Source: Flavobacterium sp.
GTDB taxonomy: Bacteria > Bacteroidota > Bacteroidia > Flavobacteriales > Flavobacteriaceae
Direction of reading: 5' to 3'
NCBI RefSeq assembly: GCF_027484705.1
Contig: NZ_JAIXSL010000020.1
Coordinates: forward strand, 99,590-163,589
Length of the DNA: 64,000 nucleotides
Shown here one piece after another: positions 25,342 through 33,248 of the stretch. The notes under the pieces are model-generated. The model was not told the DNA's origin. It made no database searches and saw only the letters and a list, made by a program, of their open reading frames with translations. The number at the start of each line of letters is the position of its first letter. The first letter of the stretch is position 1. Both the position numbers and the translations under genes were made by a program.

Positions 25342-25875
25342 ATGAAATCGATCTCCATTTATATCGCACTGCTGTTAGTATTGATAGGTTGTAATGATGA
25401 GCCTTCGTTGCAGAAGTATTTTGTAGAGAATTCCGATAATAAGGATTTCGTTGCCGTCGATGTTTCACCAAGCATCCTCAAATTGGATCAAATGAAACTG
25501 ACCGCCGAACAAACCAAAGCACTAAAATCTTTTGATAAAATGAATGTTCTAGCTTTCAAATGCAACGGTAAAAACCAAGCGCAATTTGAAACCGAACGCG
25601 CTAAAGTCAATGCCATTCTTAAAGAGGAGAAATACCAGCAACTGATGAAATTCGGATCGGGTAAAGACGGCGCTTCAGTAAGTTTTGTAGGCGAAGACGA
25701 ACACATCAACGAATTCGTTGTGTATGCGAACAAGGCTGAAAACGGATTTGCGATCGTACGTGTTCTGGGAAAAGACATGAGCCCGACCGCCATTATGAAT
25801 ATGATTTCGATGCTCAAAGATTCCAAACTCAATCTGGATCAATTCAAGCCTTTGCAGGAATTGATGTCGAAGTAA
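25342..25875 (+). CDS. DUF4252 domain lipoprotein
   Basis: 177 residues. The signal peptide ends in a lipobox (LLVLIGC, about Cys17). Conserved DUF4252 stretches include LQKYFVENSDNKDFVAVDVS, FDKMNVLAFKCNG and ENGFAIVRVLGKDMSPTAIM. It is paralogous to the preceding secreted gene but anchored by lipid, and it is the last gene of the sigma-factor operon, closed by a terminator 22 bp downstream. The function is unknown. Confidence 0.88.
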   Translation: MKSISIYIALLLVLIGCNDEPSLQKYFVENSDNKDFVAVDVSPSILKLDQMKLTAEQTKALKSFDKMNVLAFKCNGKNQAQFETERAKVNAILKEEKYQQLMKFGSGKDGASVSFVGEDEHINEFVVYANKAENGFAIVRVLGKDMSPTAIMNMISMLKDSKLNLDQFKPLQELMSK

Positions 25876-25896
25876 TTATAAAATCATTTATTGAAG

Positions 25897-25926
25897 AACC
25901 TTCCCAATGCGGAAGGTTTTTTTATT
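25897..25926. terminator. Terminator between the DUF4252 operon and crtZ
   Basis: AACCTTCC / GGAAGGTT stem with a CAATGC loop and a following T run. The right end overlaps the stop codon of crtZ on the opposite strand. Confidence 0.85.
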
Positions 25927-26365
25927 TCTTGAAATATTTGAAAGGCACGAGCAACATTCCGAAACATTCGCCATGTTCTTTTCCGATGTGTTTGTGGTGC
26001 ATTTTGTGCGCGCGTCTTACCGCTCTGGCATACATGTTATTGGCATTGCGGAACAGTTTAAACCGTTGGTGGATGAAAATGTCGTGCACTAAAAAATACG
26101 TCCAGCCGTAGGCGAAAATCCCTAGGCCGATGGCTAAGCCAATCGTTAAAATATCGTATTGCCAAAGCAAAAAGAAACCGATGCTAACGACAGCGTAAAA
26201 AATAAAAAACGCATCGTTCCTTTCAAACCACGAATCGTGGTCTTTTTTGTGGTGGTCGGCGTGCAGGCTCCATAAGAAACCGTGCATGATGTACTTATGA
26301 CTGAACCATGCCATAAATTCCATGAAGAAGAAAGTCACAAAAAAAACTAGTATATTCGTCCACAT
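25922..26365 (-). CDS. crtZ: Beta-carotene hydroxylase CrtZ
   Basis: 147 residues, a membrane-bound di-iron hydroxylase of the fatty acid hydroxylase superfamily. Four histidine clusters are visible: HKYIMH (23-28), HADHH (35-39), HDIFIH (about 94-99) and HKMHH (about 119-123). Three or four hydrophobic segments lie between them. CrtZ adds 3-hydroxyl groups to the beta rings of beta-carotene, giving zeaxanthin. It is the last gene of the operon carH-like, crtI, crtB, crtZ, with 4 bp to crtB. No lycopene cyclase gene lies in this window. Confidence 0.93.
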   Translation of the reverse strand: MWTNILVFFVTFFFMEFMAWFSHKYIMHGFLWSLHADHHKKDHDSWFERNDAFFIFYAVVSIGFFLLWQYDILTIGLAIGLGIFAYGWTYFLVHDIFIHQRFKLFRNANNMYARAVRRAHKMHHKHIGKEHGECFGMLLVPFKYFKK

Positions 26366-26369
26366 GATC

Positions 26370-27209
26370 TTAAATAAATTTTAGTTTATAGTTGAAATAA
26401 CATTTTGCAAACAATCCGTATTTCTGATAATCCGGAACTCTGATGCGCGTATTTTTGATTTCAGAGGAAGGCGTTTTGCTTAATTTGGATAACAGTTTTT
26501 TGTAGTAAACATAAGCTGTGTAAACGCCTAATTTTGCTTCTAAAGGCAACAACAAAATACCTTCGTAACCAGCTTTGAAATCTGCATCGATCTCGGCGAT
26601 GATTTTCGATTTGGCGGTTTCATCCAATTGATTCAAATCTGTGTCGGGGAAATAGGTTCTGTTCAAACCTTCAAAATCCGCTTTCAAATCGCGCAAGAAA
26701 TTGACTTTCTGAAAAGCCGATCCCAATCGCATCGCGCCATTTTTTAGGATTTCGTATTTCTGTTGGTCGCCATTCACAAACACTTTCAGGCACATCAAAC
26801 CGACCACATCGGCGGAACCAAAAATATATTCGTTGTACTCATCCTTTGTTTTATATTCTGTTTTATGCAGGTCTAATTTCATGCTTTTCATGAAGGCCGC
26901 GATGAGCTCCTCAGGAATATTAAATTTCGTAACCGTATGCTGGAACGCATTCAGAACGGGATTCAGGCTGATTTTATTTTTTAAGGCGCGCTCTAAATCA
27001 TTTTCGAAAAGCGCGAACAATTCGGCTTTATCATAATCGTGGAAGCTGTCTACGATTTCATCTGCAAAACGTACAAACCCATAGATGTTATAAATGTCCT
27101 GACGAATGCTTGGCGCCAGCATTCTGACCGCGGTAGAAAACGAGGTGCTGTAGGCTTTGGTGACATTCCTGCTACATTCAAAAGAAACGGTATCGAAGAT
27201 AGATTTCAT
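26370..27209 (-). CDS. crtB: Phytoene synthase CrtB
   Basis: 279 residues of the squalene/phytoene synthase family. The two aspartate-rich motifs that bind the diphosphates through Mg2+ are FVRFADEIVDSFHDYD (about 45-60) and FQKVNFLRDLKADFEGLNRT (about 160-180). It condenses two geranylgeranyl diphosphates head-to-head to phytoene. It lies 3 bp after crtI and 4 bp before crtZ. Confidence 0.95.
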   Translation of the reverse strand: MKSIFDTVSFECSRNVTKAYSTSFSTAVRMLAPSIRQDIYNIYGFVRFADEIVDSFHDYDKAELFALFENDLERALKNKISLNPVLNAFQHTVTKFNIPEELIAAFMKSMKLDLHKTEYKTKDEYNEYIFGSADVVGLMCLKVFVNGDQQKYEILKNGAMRLGSAFQKVNFLRDLKADFEGLNRTYFPDTDLNQLDETAKSKIIAEIDADFKAGYEGILLLPLEAKLGVYTAYVYYKKLLSKLSKTPSSEIKNTRIRVPDYQKYGLFAKCYFNYKLKFI

Positions 27210-27212
27210 AAA

Positions 27213-28673
27213 TTAAATGTGTTTTTCGATTAATTCGGCTACTAATTTTCCTGAAATTAAGGCTGGTGGAACGCCCGGTCCTGGAACGGTAAGTTGTCCG
27301 GTAAAATATAAATTACGTACTTTTTTGCTTTTGAGTTTTGGTCTCAGAAAAGCGGTTTGCAACAAAGTGTTCGCCATGCCATACGCGTTGCCTTTATAGG
27401 AATTGTAATCTTTGATGAAGTCATTCAAACAGAACGATTCTTTAAATAAAATATTGCTTTTAACAGACTGCCGCGTCAGGTTTTCGAGGCGTTTTATAAT
27501 TTCATCGAAATAATAATTCCGCAATGCTTCAGTATCTTGAATGCCAGGCGCAATTGGGATTAGGAAAATAGCTGCTTCTTTTCCTTCAGGCGCGGCATTT
27601 GCATCGGTTTTAGATGGAAAACTCGCATAGAACAAAGGATTTTCAGGCCATTTTGGATCGTCATAAATCGCGGCGGCGTGAATGTCAAAATCGACATCAA
27701 AGAATAACGAATGATGTTCTACGTTTTCGATTTTTTTATCAAAACCAACATAGAAAAGCAATGACGACGGCGCGAAAGTTTTGCGTTCCCAATAACTTTC
27801 AGAATACATACGGTTTTCAACATCAAGCAAAGTTTCTGTATGATGGTAATCGGCGCCGCTCAATACAATATCGGCGGAAATGATTTCACCATTTACTGTC
27901 AGGCTTGTAGCTTGGTTCTGATTGACATTGATTTTGGAAATATTACAGTTGGTATGAATCGTCACACCCAATTCTAAAGCTAACTTTTCCATCGCTAAGA
28001 CTACACTGTACATACCGTTTTTCGGATGCCAAGTGCCCAAGCCAAAATCAGCATAATTCATAAAACTGTAGAACGAAGGTGTGTCGGAAGGTTTTGCACC
28101 AAGAAACAACACAGGAAATTCTAAAATCTGGATCAGTTTTTTGTTTTTAAATTTTTTGCGGACGTCTTTGCTGATGTTGCTGAAGAATTGCCCGACTTTT
28201 TTCATCGTTTCCAAAGTGACGAGTTCCAAAGGGGAAACGCCGGGATTGTAGACCAAATCTTTAATCGCAATATCGTAGTTGCTTTTGGCTTCCGCCATAA
28301 ATTCGGCTAAAACTTTTCCGCTTCCTTTTTCTTCCGCTTCAAAAGTCTGGATGATGGCTTCGAGATTGTCGGCAATCGTGATAAATTCATTGATGCCAAA
28401 ATAAACCTGATAAGCCGGCGAAAGTTTTTGCAGCTGATAATAATCCGAAGGTTTCTTTCCAAAATCGGCGAAGAAGCGTTCGAACACATCAGGCATCCAA
28501 TACCAGGTTGGACCGATATCAAAAGTAAAACCTTCTTTTTTCAACTGACGTGCACGCCCACCAATAGTGGCGTTTTTTTCATAAACGGTCACCTGATGCC
28601 CGGCCTGGGCCAAATAGCACGAAGCCGCCAAAGCAGAAAATCCTGAACCGATTATTTTGATGTCTTTTTTCAT
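27213..28673 (-). CDS. crtI: Phytoene desaturase CrtI
   Basis: 486 residues. The N-terminal FAD-binding motif KIIGSGFSALAASCYLAQAG leads into VYEKNATIGGRARQ. The C-terminal flavin motif is NLYFTGQLTVPGPGVPPAL followed by SGKLVAELI. Bacterial CrtI introduces four double bonds into phytoene to give lycopene. The start at 28673 places the Rossmann motif at residue 5, as usual. It is the second gene of the carotenoid operon, 20 bp after the MerR/B12-type regulator gene. Confidence 0.95.
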   Translation of the reverse strand: MKKDIKIIGSGFSALAASCYLAQAGHQVTVYEKNATIGGRARQLKKEGFTFDIGPTWYWMPDVFERFFADFGKKPSDYYQLQKLSPAYQVYFGINEFITIADNLEAIIQTFEAEEKGSGKVLAEFMAEAKSNYDIAIKDLVYNPGVSPLELVTLETMKKVGQFFSNISKDVRKKFKNKKLIQILEFPVLFLGAKPSDTPSFYSFMNYADFGLGTWHPKNGMYSVVLAMEKLALELGVTIHTNCNISKINVNQNQATSLTVNGEIISADIVLSGADYHHTETLLDVENRMYSESYWERKTFAPSSLLFYVGFDKKIENVEHHSLFFDVDFDIHAAAIYDDPKWPENPLFYASFPSKTDANAAPEGKEAAIFLIPIAPGIQDTEALRNYYFDEIIKRLENLTRQSVKSNILFKESFCLNDFIKDYNSYKGNAYGMANTLLQTAFLRPKLKSKKVRNLYFTGQLTVPGPGVPPALISGKLVAELIEKHI

Positions 28674-28693
28674 AAAGGTGTCGTTGGACTTAT

Positions 28694-29590
28694 TTATATG
28701 GCGTCTACAAGTTCTCTGATACTTGCGAATTTTTTAGTTTGTGCATTGATAAGGCTCGGATGGATGTACTCTGAAAGCCTTCCGGTAATCCAGAATTCGG
28801 TATTGTCGACGAGTACTTTTTGCTGTACTTGTTTGACATATTCATTCACTTCGTCTTTATTTGGTTCTACAGTAAAGTAAGATACGAATGTAATGTTGTC
28901 GAAATATTGGTTCAAGACCATCAAATCTTGAAACGGAACACTTTCTCCTAAATATATAGTTTTGTAACCATGAAATAGAATTTCGTAGTTGAGATACATC
29001 AACCCCAACTCATGAATTTCGTTCGACGGTAAAAAAAGTACAAAAACCCTGTCGTCAAATTTAGGTTCTTCTCTTTGAATCTTCTCAGAATTATTGATAA
29101 TTTTTTGCTGTATTAAGGAACTAATAAAATGTTCGTGTACAGTGGTGATCGTATCTGTTTGCCACAACAAACCAATTTCTGTAATGAATGGGATGAATAC
29201 ATCGTAGAAAACTTCGCGAAATGACTTTTCTGCCAGTAAATCATTGTAAGTCGTGTGGAATTGCGCCTGATCGAAGTTCATCATCGCCATTTTGAAAGCA
29301 CTGATCGCGTGGTTTTTTACGCTTTTCTCGGTAATGATTTCGCGTACAAGCATCGGAATTTTCTCAGGGGCATACTTTGATATTTTCGAAATCTTATACC
29401 CATGGTTGTGCAATAAAGTGATGTTGAGCAATTTTTGCAAGCTTTGTAAATCGTAAAGCCGGATGTTCGTGTCTGTGCGTGAGGGTTCGAGCACATTGTA
29501 CCGTTTTTCCCAAATCCGAATCGTATGTGCTTTGATGCCTGAAAGATTTTCCAAATCCTTGATACTGAAAGAGTTTTTTATATTGTTCAT
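28694..29590 (-). CDS. CarH-like MerR regulator with B12-binding photoreceptor domain
   Basis: 298 residues. The N-terminal MerR winged helix is at 8-75 (FSIKDLENLSGIKAHTIRIW, EKRYNVLEPSRTDTNIRLYD). A helical-bundle domain follows at about 90-170, then a Rossmann-like cobalamin-binding domain (about 180-298). Two hallmarks of CarH are intact: W143-x9-E153-H154 in the bundle, which caps the adenosyl group, and E191-I-H193-E-L-G196, whose His is the lower axial cobalt ligand. CarH tetramers with adenosylcobalamin bind DNA in the dark and fall apart in light, releasing carotenoid genes. Here the gene heads the crt operon, so it would repress itself and crtIBZ. B12 binding is inferred from motifs. 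Confidence 0.88.
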   Translation of the reverse strand: MNNIKNSFSIKDLENLSGIKAHTIRIWEKRYNVLEPSRTDTNIRLYDLQSLQKLLNITLLHNHGYKISKISKYAPEKIPMLVREIITEKSVKNHAISAFKMAMMNFDQAQFHTTYNDLLAEKSFREVFYDVFIPFITEIGLLWQTDTITTVHEHFISSLIQQKIINNSEKIQREEPKFDDRVFVLFLPSNEIHELGLMYLNYEILFHGYKTIYLGESVPFQDLMVLNQYFDNITFVSYFTVEPNKDEVNEYVKQVQQKVLVDNTEFWITGRLSEYIHPSLINAQTKKFASIRELVDAI

Positions 29591-29596
29591 TTTTAT

Positions 29597-29629
29597 TTAA
29601 AAAAGGTTAAACAAAAGTAAACAATAAGT
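29597..29629 (-). promoter_or_regulatory. Candidate CarH operator and -7 element of the crt operon
   Basis: On the minus strand a -7 element TACTTTTG (29612-29619) lies 21 bp before the regulator's start codon. It is spanned by three consecutive 11-bp units that each begin AC: ACTTATTGTTT, ACTTTTGTTTA, ACCTTTTTTAA. The heptamer TTGTTTA recurs 10 bp apart. CarH of Thermus binds 11-bp direct repeats overlapping its promoter, so this may be the operator. The region is AT-rich, so chance repetition is possible. Confidence 0.4.
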
Positions 29630-29799
29630 TTGAATTATCTTCTAATGTGGAAATCTTTAATTCGATTTTTTTTTTTTGAGTAGCATTGAGGAATCTGAAA
29701 ACACCCTGATTTACTGGAATTTTAATACATTAAGCTGTTATTATGCAAAGATGCTAGTGTTGATAAGTGTTATCTTTAAAGTAATAAAAAATTTAATTT

Positions 29800-30237
29800 A
29801 TGGAAAGCAAACCCTATTCAGGATCAATATTTTATATAGACGACGATCAGGATGATCTGGATTTCTTCAGCGAGGCTGTAAATGCTATGGGGGAAAATGT
29901 AAAATTATTTCTTTTTCCAGACGAGATGTTCAAGATTTTACAGCATCCGCCACCGCTACCATCCGTGGTTTTTTTGGATTTGAACATGCCGTTGAAAACA
30001 GGATTTGAAATCATAGGCGATATCAAAAGCACCGGAAAATTCAATGATTTGCCACTAATAGTATATTCCACTACCAGCAATATGGATGTCGTGGAAAAGT
30101 GCTGGGATTTAGGCGCTTCGTTATTTATTACCAAACCCAATTCCATTGATGCGTTGAGGAAAGTGATAGCTTATGTCTTAAAATTAGATTGGGAGCAGCA
30201 TAAGCTGGACAGACGGAATTTTTTGTATAGCGCTTAA
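29800..30237 (+). CDS. Single-domain response regulator (receiver only)
   Basis: 145 residues containing one CheY-like receiver domain and no output domain. Acidic pocket IFYIDDDQDDLDFF (about 11-24), phospho-acceptor Asp in VVFLDLNMPLKTGFE (about 66), switch Thr/Ser in IVYSTTSNMD and the conserved Lys in LFITKPNSIDAL (about 112). Such stand-alone receivers act in phosphorelays or by protein contact. No kinase gene is adjacent. It is divergent from the carH-like gene with a 209-bp gap. Confidence 0.88.
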   Translation: MESKPYSGSIFYIDDDQDDLDFFSEAVNAMGENVKLFLFPDEMFKILQHPPPLPSVVFLDLNMPLKTGFEIIGDIKSTGKFNDLPLIVYSTTSNMDVVEKCWDLGASLFITKPNSIDALRKVIAYVLKLDWEQHKLDRRNFLYSA

Positions 30238-30257
30238 ATCCGTATTGTAGTAAAATT

Positions 30258-30308
30258 AAAAAGGATAAATCTTTAAAGCGAGCTTTGTGATTTATCCTTT
30301 GTTTATTT
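30258..30308 (+). terminator. Terminator after the response regulator
   Basis: A 12-bp perfect stem AAAGGATAAATC / GATTTATCCTTT with a 17-nt loop, followed by GTTTATTT. It ends just before the tRNA-Leu gene on the other strand. Confidence 0.75.
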
Positions 30309-30313
30309 AATCG

Positions 30314-30397
30314 TGACGACGATGGGATTCGAACCCACACGCCCTAATGAGCACCAGCCCCTCAAGCTGGCAAGTCTACCAATTTCTCCACGTCGCC
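30314..30397 (-). tRNA. tRNA-Leu (GAG)
   Basis: An 84-nt class II tRNA with a long variable arm. Acceptor GGCGACG pairs with CGTCGTC (one G-U). The anticodon arm is CCAGC-TTGAGGG-GCTGG, giving anticodon GAG for CUU/CUC codons. T-arm GTGGGTTCGAATCCCAT. The 3' CCA is not encoded. It is the first (3'-most on the minus strand) of a cluster of three tRNA genes. Confidence 0.95.
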
Positions 30398-30435
30398 GAA
30401 ATAAAAAAAGCCATCCAAAATGAACGACTTTTTTG

Positions 30436-30508
30436 TGACCTGGCTGGGGCTCGAACCCAGGACCCCATCATTAAAAGTGATGTGCTCTACCAACTGAGCT
30501 ACCAAGTC
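30436..30508 (-). tRNA. tRNA-Lys (TTT), copy 1
   Basis: A 73-nt tRNA. Acceptor GACTTGG / CCAGGTC, D-arm GCTCAGTTGGTAGAGC, anticodon loop CTTTTAA with anticodon TTT, T-arm with GGTTCGAGCC, discriminator A, CCA not encoded. It is identical in sequence to the second copy. Confidence 0.96.
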
Positions 30509-30536
30509 TGAGTTAAAGATAAGTTTTCGAATTTTG

Positions 30537-30609
30537 TGACCTGGCTGGGGCTCGAACCCAGGACCCCATCATTAAAAGTGATGTGCTCTACCAACTGAGC
30601 TACCAAGTC
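30537..30609 (-). tRNA. tRNA-Lys (TTT), copy 2
   Basis: A 73-nt copy identical to the tRNA-Lys at 30436-30508, separated from it by 28 bp. It is transcribed first in the minus-strand tRNA cluster (Lys, Lys, Leu). Confidence 0.96.
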
Positions 30610-30740
30610 AAAAGTCTTTTCTTTAACGCGGGTGCAAATATAAGGCCTTATTATTTATTTTTCAAAGCAATTTTCTTTTAAATTTGGCTTTTTTTAATAT
30701 TTACTTTTAACGCCTTAATATATAGGGTATTATTGCTGCT

Positions 30741-31256
30741 ATGAAAATAATTTTGCTCGGTTATATGGGTTCGGGGAAGTCTACAATTGCAAGATTATTG
30801 GCACAGCAACTTCAGATTCCTGTCTTAGATTTGGATGAATGCATCGAAAAAAAGGAGCAAATGTCAATCCATTCAATATTTGAAAATAAAGGTGAAATCT
30901 ATTTCAGAAAATCAGAACACGAGGTTTTTAAAGAATTGATGGCATTTTCAAACGAATTCGTCCTGAGTCTTGGCGGCGGAACGCCTTGTTACGCTAACAA
31001 TCATGAATTACTGCGTGGAGAATCAGTAGTTTCGTTTTATCTCAAAGTTCCTGTGGAAGTGTTAACTGAAAGGCTACAGCAAGAAAAACAATCGAGACCG
31101 CTTATTGCTGCCAAAGAAGGGCAGGAGTTACAGGATTTTATTGCACAGCATCTTTTTGAAAGAAGTTATTATTACCACAAAGCTACCCATGTAATTGATG
31201 CCGGCGAAAAAGCACAGGAAGAAATTGTAGCTGAAATAGAATCCTATTTAATTTAA
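30741..31256 (+). CDS. aroK: Shikimate kinase
   Basis: 171 residues. P-loop GYMGSGKSTIARLLA (about 7-21), the shikimate-binding Asp in LDLDECIE (about 31-37), and the core FVLSLGGGTPCY (about 76-87) with GG for substrate binding, plus the lid-region Arg in EKQSRPLI (about 119). It phosphorylates shikimate at the 3-hydroxyl with ATP, the fifth step of the chorismate pathway. No other aro gene is adjacent. Its 3' end overlaps that of the convergent phosphoribosyltransferase gene by 9 bp. Confidence 0.95.
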   Translation: MKIILLGYMGSGKSTIARLLAQQLQIPVLDLDECIEKKEQMSIHSIFENKGEIYFRKSEHEVFKELMAFSNEFVLSLGGGTPCYANNHELLRGESVVSFYLKVPVEVLTERLQQEKQSRPLIAAKEGQELQDFIAQHLFERSYYYHKATHVIDAGEKAQEEIVAEIESYLI

Positions 31257-31739
31257 GTAAGCATAATCTCCAGTTGAATCAAAGACTACCTGAACATGTT
31301 CCTGAAGCGAAGTGCTCAAAGAAATTCCTTTGAAATCCGCTTTCACAGGATATTTTTTATGATTACGGTCTACTAAAACGGCGGTTTTAAATTTAGAAAG
31401 CGGCACTTCCAGAAAATGTTTTACACCATACACCAAAGTGGTTCCTGAATTTAAAACATCGTCGACCAAAACCAATCCTTGATTTTTGTATGCTTCTTTA
31501 GACAATGAAGTGGTGATTTCCGCATTCGGATTTTGTTTGTCGATAAACACTTCGCAAAGCAAAATTTTTAAAGGTGATATTTCACCCAACACCTTGGCAA
31601 TTTTTTCCGCCAAAATATAACCGTTACTGGCAATTCCGGCCAGAACGATTGAGTCTTCGTCTACAAAGGTTTCATAAATCTGATAAGCAATCCGCTTGAT
31701 TTTATGCTCGATTTCTGTATGGTTTAGGATTTTATTCAT
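31248..31739 (-). CDS. Phosphoribosyltransferase family protein (PyrR-like)
   Basis: 163 residues from the ATG at 31739; an upstream ATG seven codons earlier is possible but less likely. The type I PRTase fold is marked by IVLAGIASNGYILAEKIA and the PRPP loop LVLVDDVLNSGTTLVYG. The size and the order of motifs resemble PyrR-type proteins (uracil PRTase / pyrimidine operon attenuator), but no pyr gene is near, so the base specificity is open. It is probably co-transcribed with the S4-domain gene 27 bp upstream. Confidence 0.8.
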   Translation of the reverse strand: MNKILNHTEIEHKIKRIAYQIYETFVDEDSIVLAGIASNGYILAEKIAKVLGEISPLKILLCEVFIDKQNPNAEITTSLSKEAYKNQGLVLVDDVLNSGTTLVYGVKHFLEVPLSKFKTAVLVDRNHKKYPVKADFKGISLSTSLQEHVQVVFDSTGDYAYLN

Positions 31740-31766
31740 CTTTATTTGGGTTACTGCCAATATTGT

Positions 31767-32144
31767 TTATTCTTCTTCGGTTTCGTTTTCAAAATCAATT
31801 AAATCCCTGCGGTCTTTTTTGGTTGGACGTCCATCGCCGGTCTTGCGGTAGTGTTCTTTGGAGAGCTTCAACAATTCCAGATGCTGGAACGCTTCTATCG
31901 GGGTTTCGTCTTTTCGGTAGATATCCACCAATTTGGCCCCTACGCGGTTCGGCGGAATATCTAAAACAGTAATCGTTTGGGTGATTTGGTCTTTTCTGAA
32001 AGTGATTTTATCGGTCGCAAAAACTTCTTTTGATGGCTTGGCTACCTGACCATTGACGGTAATATGGTTTTTTTTGCAGGCTTCTGTCACCATATTTCGG
32101 GTCTTATAATAACGCACGCACCACAGATATTTATCGACTCTCAT
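31767..32144 (-). CDS. S4-domain RNA-binding protein (Hsp15/HslR-like)
   Basis: 125 residues with an S4 domain at the N-terminus (MRVDKYLWCVRYYKTRNMVT, ACKKNHITVNGQVAKPSKEV). The C-terminus is charged and resembles the Hsp15 tail (GRPTKKDRRDLIDF). Hsp15 in E. coli rescues 50S subunits carrying a stalled nascent chain after heat shock; whether this protein does so is inferred. It forms a likely two-gene operon with the downstream phosphoribosyltransferase. Confidence 0.88.
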   Translation of the reverse strand: MRVDKYLWCVRYYKTRNMVTEACKKNHITVNGQVAKPSKEVFATDKITFRKDQITQTITVLDIPPNRVGAKLVDIYRKDETPIEAFQHLELLKLSKEHYRKTGDGRPTKKDRRDLIDFENETEEE

Positions 32145-32223
32145 ATTTTTTCTTAAAATAGACGTTAAATTATTTACAAAAATAAATCAATATTGTATCT
32201 TGCGCTCCTTAATTTCAGCTATA

Positions 32224-33189
32224 ATGAACAAATTTAAGTTTTATTTTTTTCTTTTCTGTTCGGTCTCCATTTTATTTTCATGCAACAAATCTGACAGCGT
32301 TGATGAAGTTCCAGTACGTGATTTCGATGTGCAGTATCAAGATGATATGGATATGATTGAGGACTACCTCAATACGCACTATATCACGCTAGAGAATCAG
32401 GAAATAAAAATGAGCAAGATTGACAACGGGCAAACTAAGATGATGGATCTTTTATCCGTGCCAGATGGTTCGTTTCCTCAGTTAAGAAAAAAAACAGTCG
32501 AATACAATGACAAGACTTATCAGATTTATTACATCAAATATCAGGCTGATAATACCAATCCGAATGCTGTAAAACCTTCAAGAGTAGATGGCGTTCTGGC
32601 AGCTTACAGGGGAACCTATCTGAATTATACGACGAAAAAAGTGAATGACGTGTCCGTTACTACATTGAATGCTACACTATTTGAATACACCCCATTTCCA
32701 TCTGATTTTTTAACATTAGACAATGCCGTGAGAGGCTGGAGGGAAATTTTTCCGTTTTTTAAAGAAGGAAACAAAACCGTTGTAGACGGCGAACCTACTT
32801 CATACGCTGACTTTGGTTTGGGTGTTGTTTTCATTCCTTCGGGGTTTGCTTATTTTAACGTGGGCAGAACTTCCTCATTAAGTGGGGTAACGATACCTTC
32901 ATACTCCCCATTGGTATTCACCTTTAAATTGTATGAAGTAAAAGCCGCAGATCAGGATTCCGATGGCGTTATTTCCAATATAGAAGATTTGAATCATGAT
33001 GGTCTTTTCACCAACGATGACACCGATGGTGATGGTGTTCAGAATCTTTATGATTCGGACGATGATGGCGATGGATATTATACGTTCTATGAAATTCATA
33101 AAAACACCGATGGAACCATTATATTTGAAGACGATGATAATGATGGAATTCCAAATTATCTTGATCCTGATAGACCAGAACAAAACTAA
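32224..33189 (+). CDS. FKBP-like lipoprotein with thrombospondin type 3 repeats
   Basis: 321 residues from the ATG at 32224, which gives a signal peptide with lipobox ILFSC (Cys20). The middle part (about 95-245) follows FKBP-type peptidyl-prolyl isomerase signs in degenerate form: VLAAYRGTYLN, GWREIFPFFKEG, FIPSGFAYFN and LVFTFKLYEV. The C-terminus (about 250-321) is a set of Asp-rich calcium-binding repeats (DQDSDGVISN, DTDGDGVQN, DSDDDGDGYY, DDDNDGIPN). A lipid-anchored folding factor of the envelope is likely; isomerase activity is unproven because several catalytic aromatics look replaced. Confidence 0.8.
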   Translation: MNKFKFYFFLFCSVSILFSCNKSDSVDEVPVRDFDVQYQDDMDMIEDYLNTHYITLENQEIKMSKIDNGQTKMMDLLSVPDGSFPQLRKKTVEYNDKTYQIYYIKYQADNTNPNAVKPSRVDGVLAAYRGTYLNYTTKKVNDVSVTTLNATLFEYTPFPSDFLTLDNAVRGWREIFPFFKEGNKTVVDGEPTSYADFGLGVVFIPSGFAYFNVGRTSSLSGVTIPSYSPLVFTFKLYEVKAADQDSDGVISNIEDLNHDGLFTNDDTDGDGVQNLYDSDDDGDGYYTFYEIHKNTDGTIIFEDDDNDGIPNYLDPDRPEQN

Positions 33190-33199
33190 TAACCCATAA

Positions 33200-33234
33200 A
33201 AAAAATCCCTTCAGATTATGAAGGGATTTTTTTA
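33200..33234. terminator. Bidirectional terminator
   Basis: AATCCCTTCA / TGAAGGGATT, a perfect 10-bp stem with a GATTA loop, flanked by A and T runs, between the convergent FKBP-like and transketolase genes. Confidence 0.92.
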
Positions 33235-33248
33235 TTTATTGGAGTCTG

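Noticed and set aside
30436..30609. Adjacent identical tRNA-Lys genes considered as a phage attachment site
   Set aside because: Both copies are complete tRNAs with normal arms, and no integrase or phage gene is nearby; simple tandem duplication is enough.
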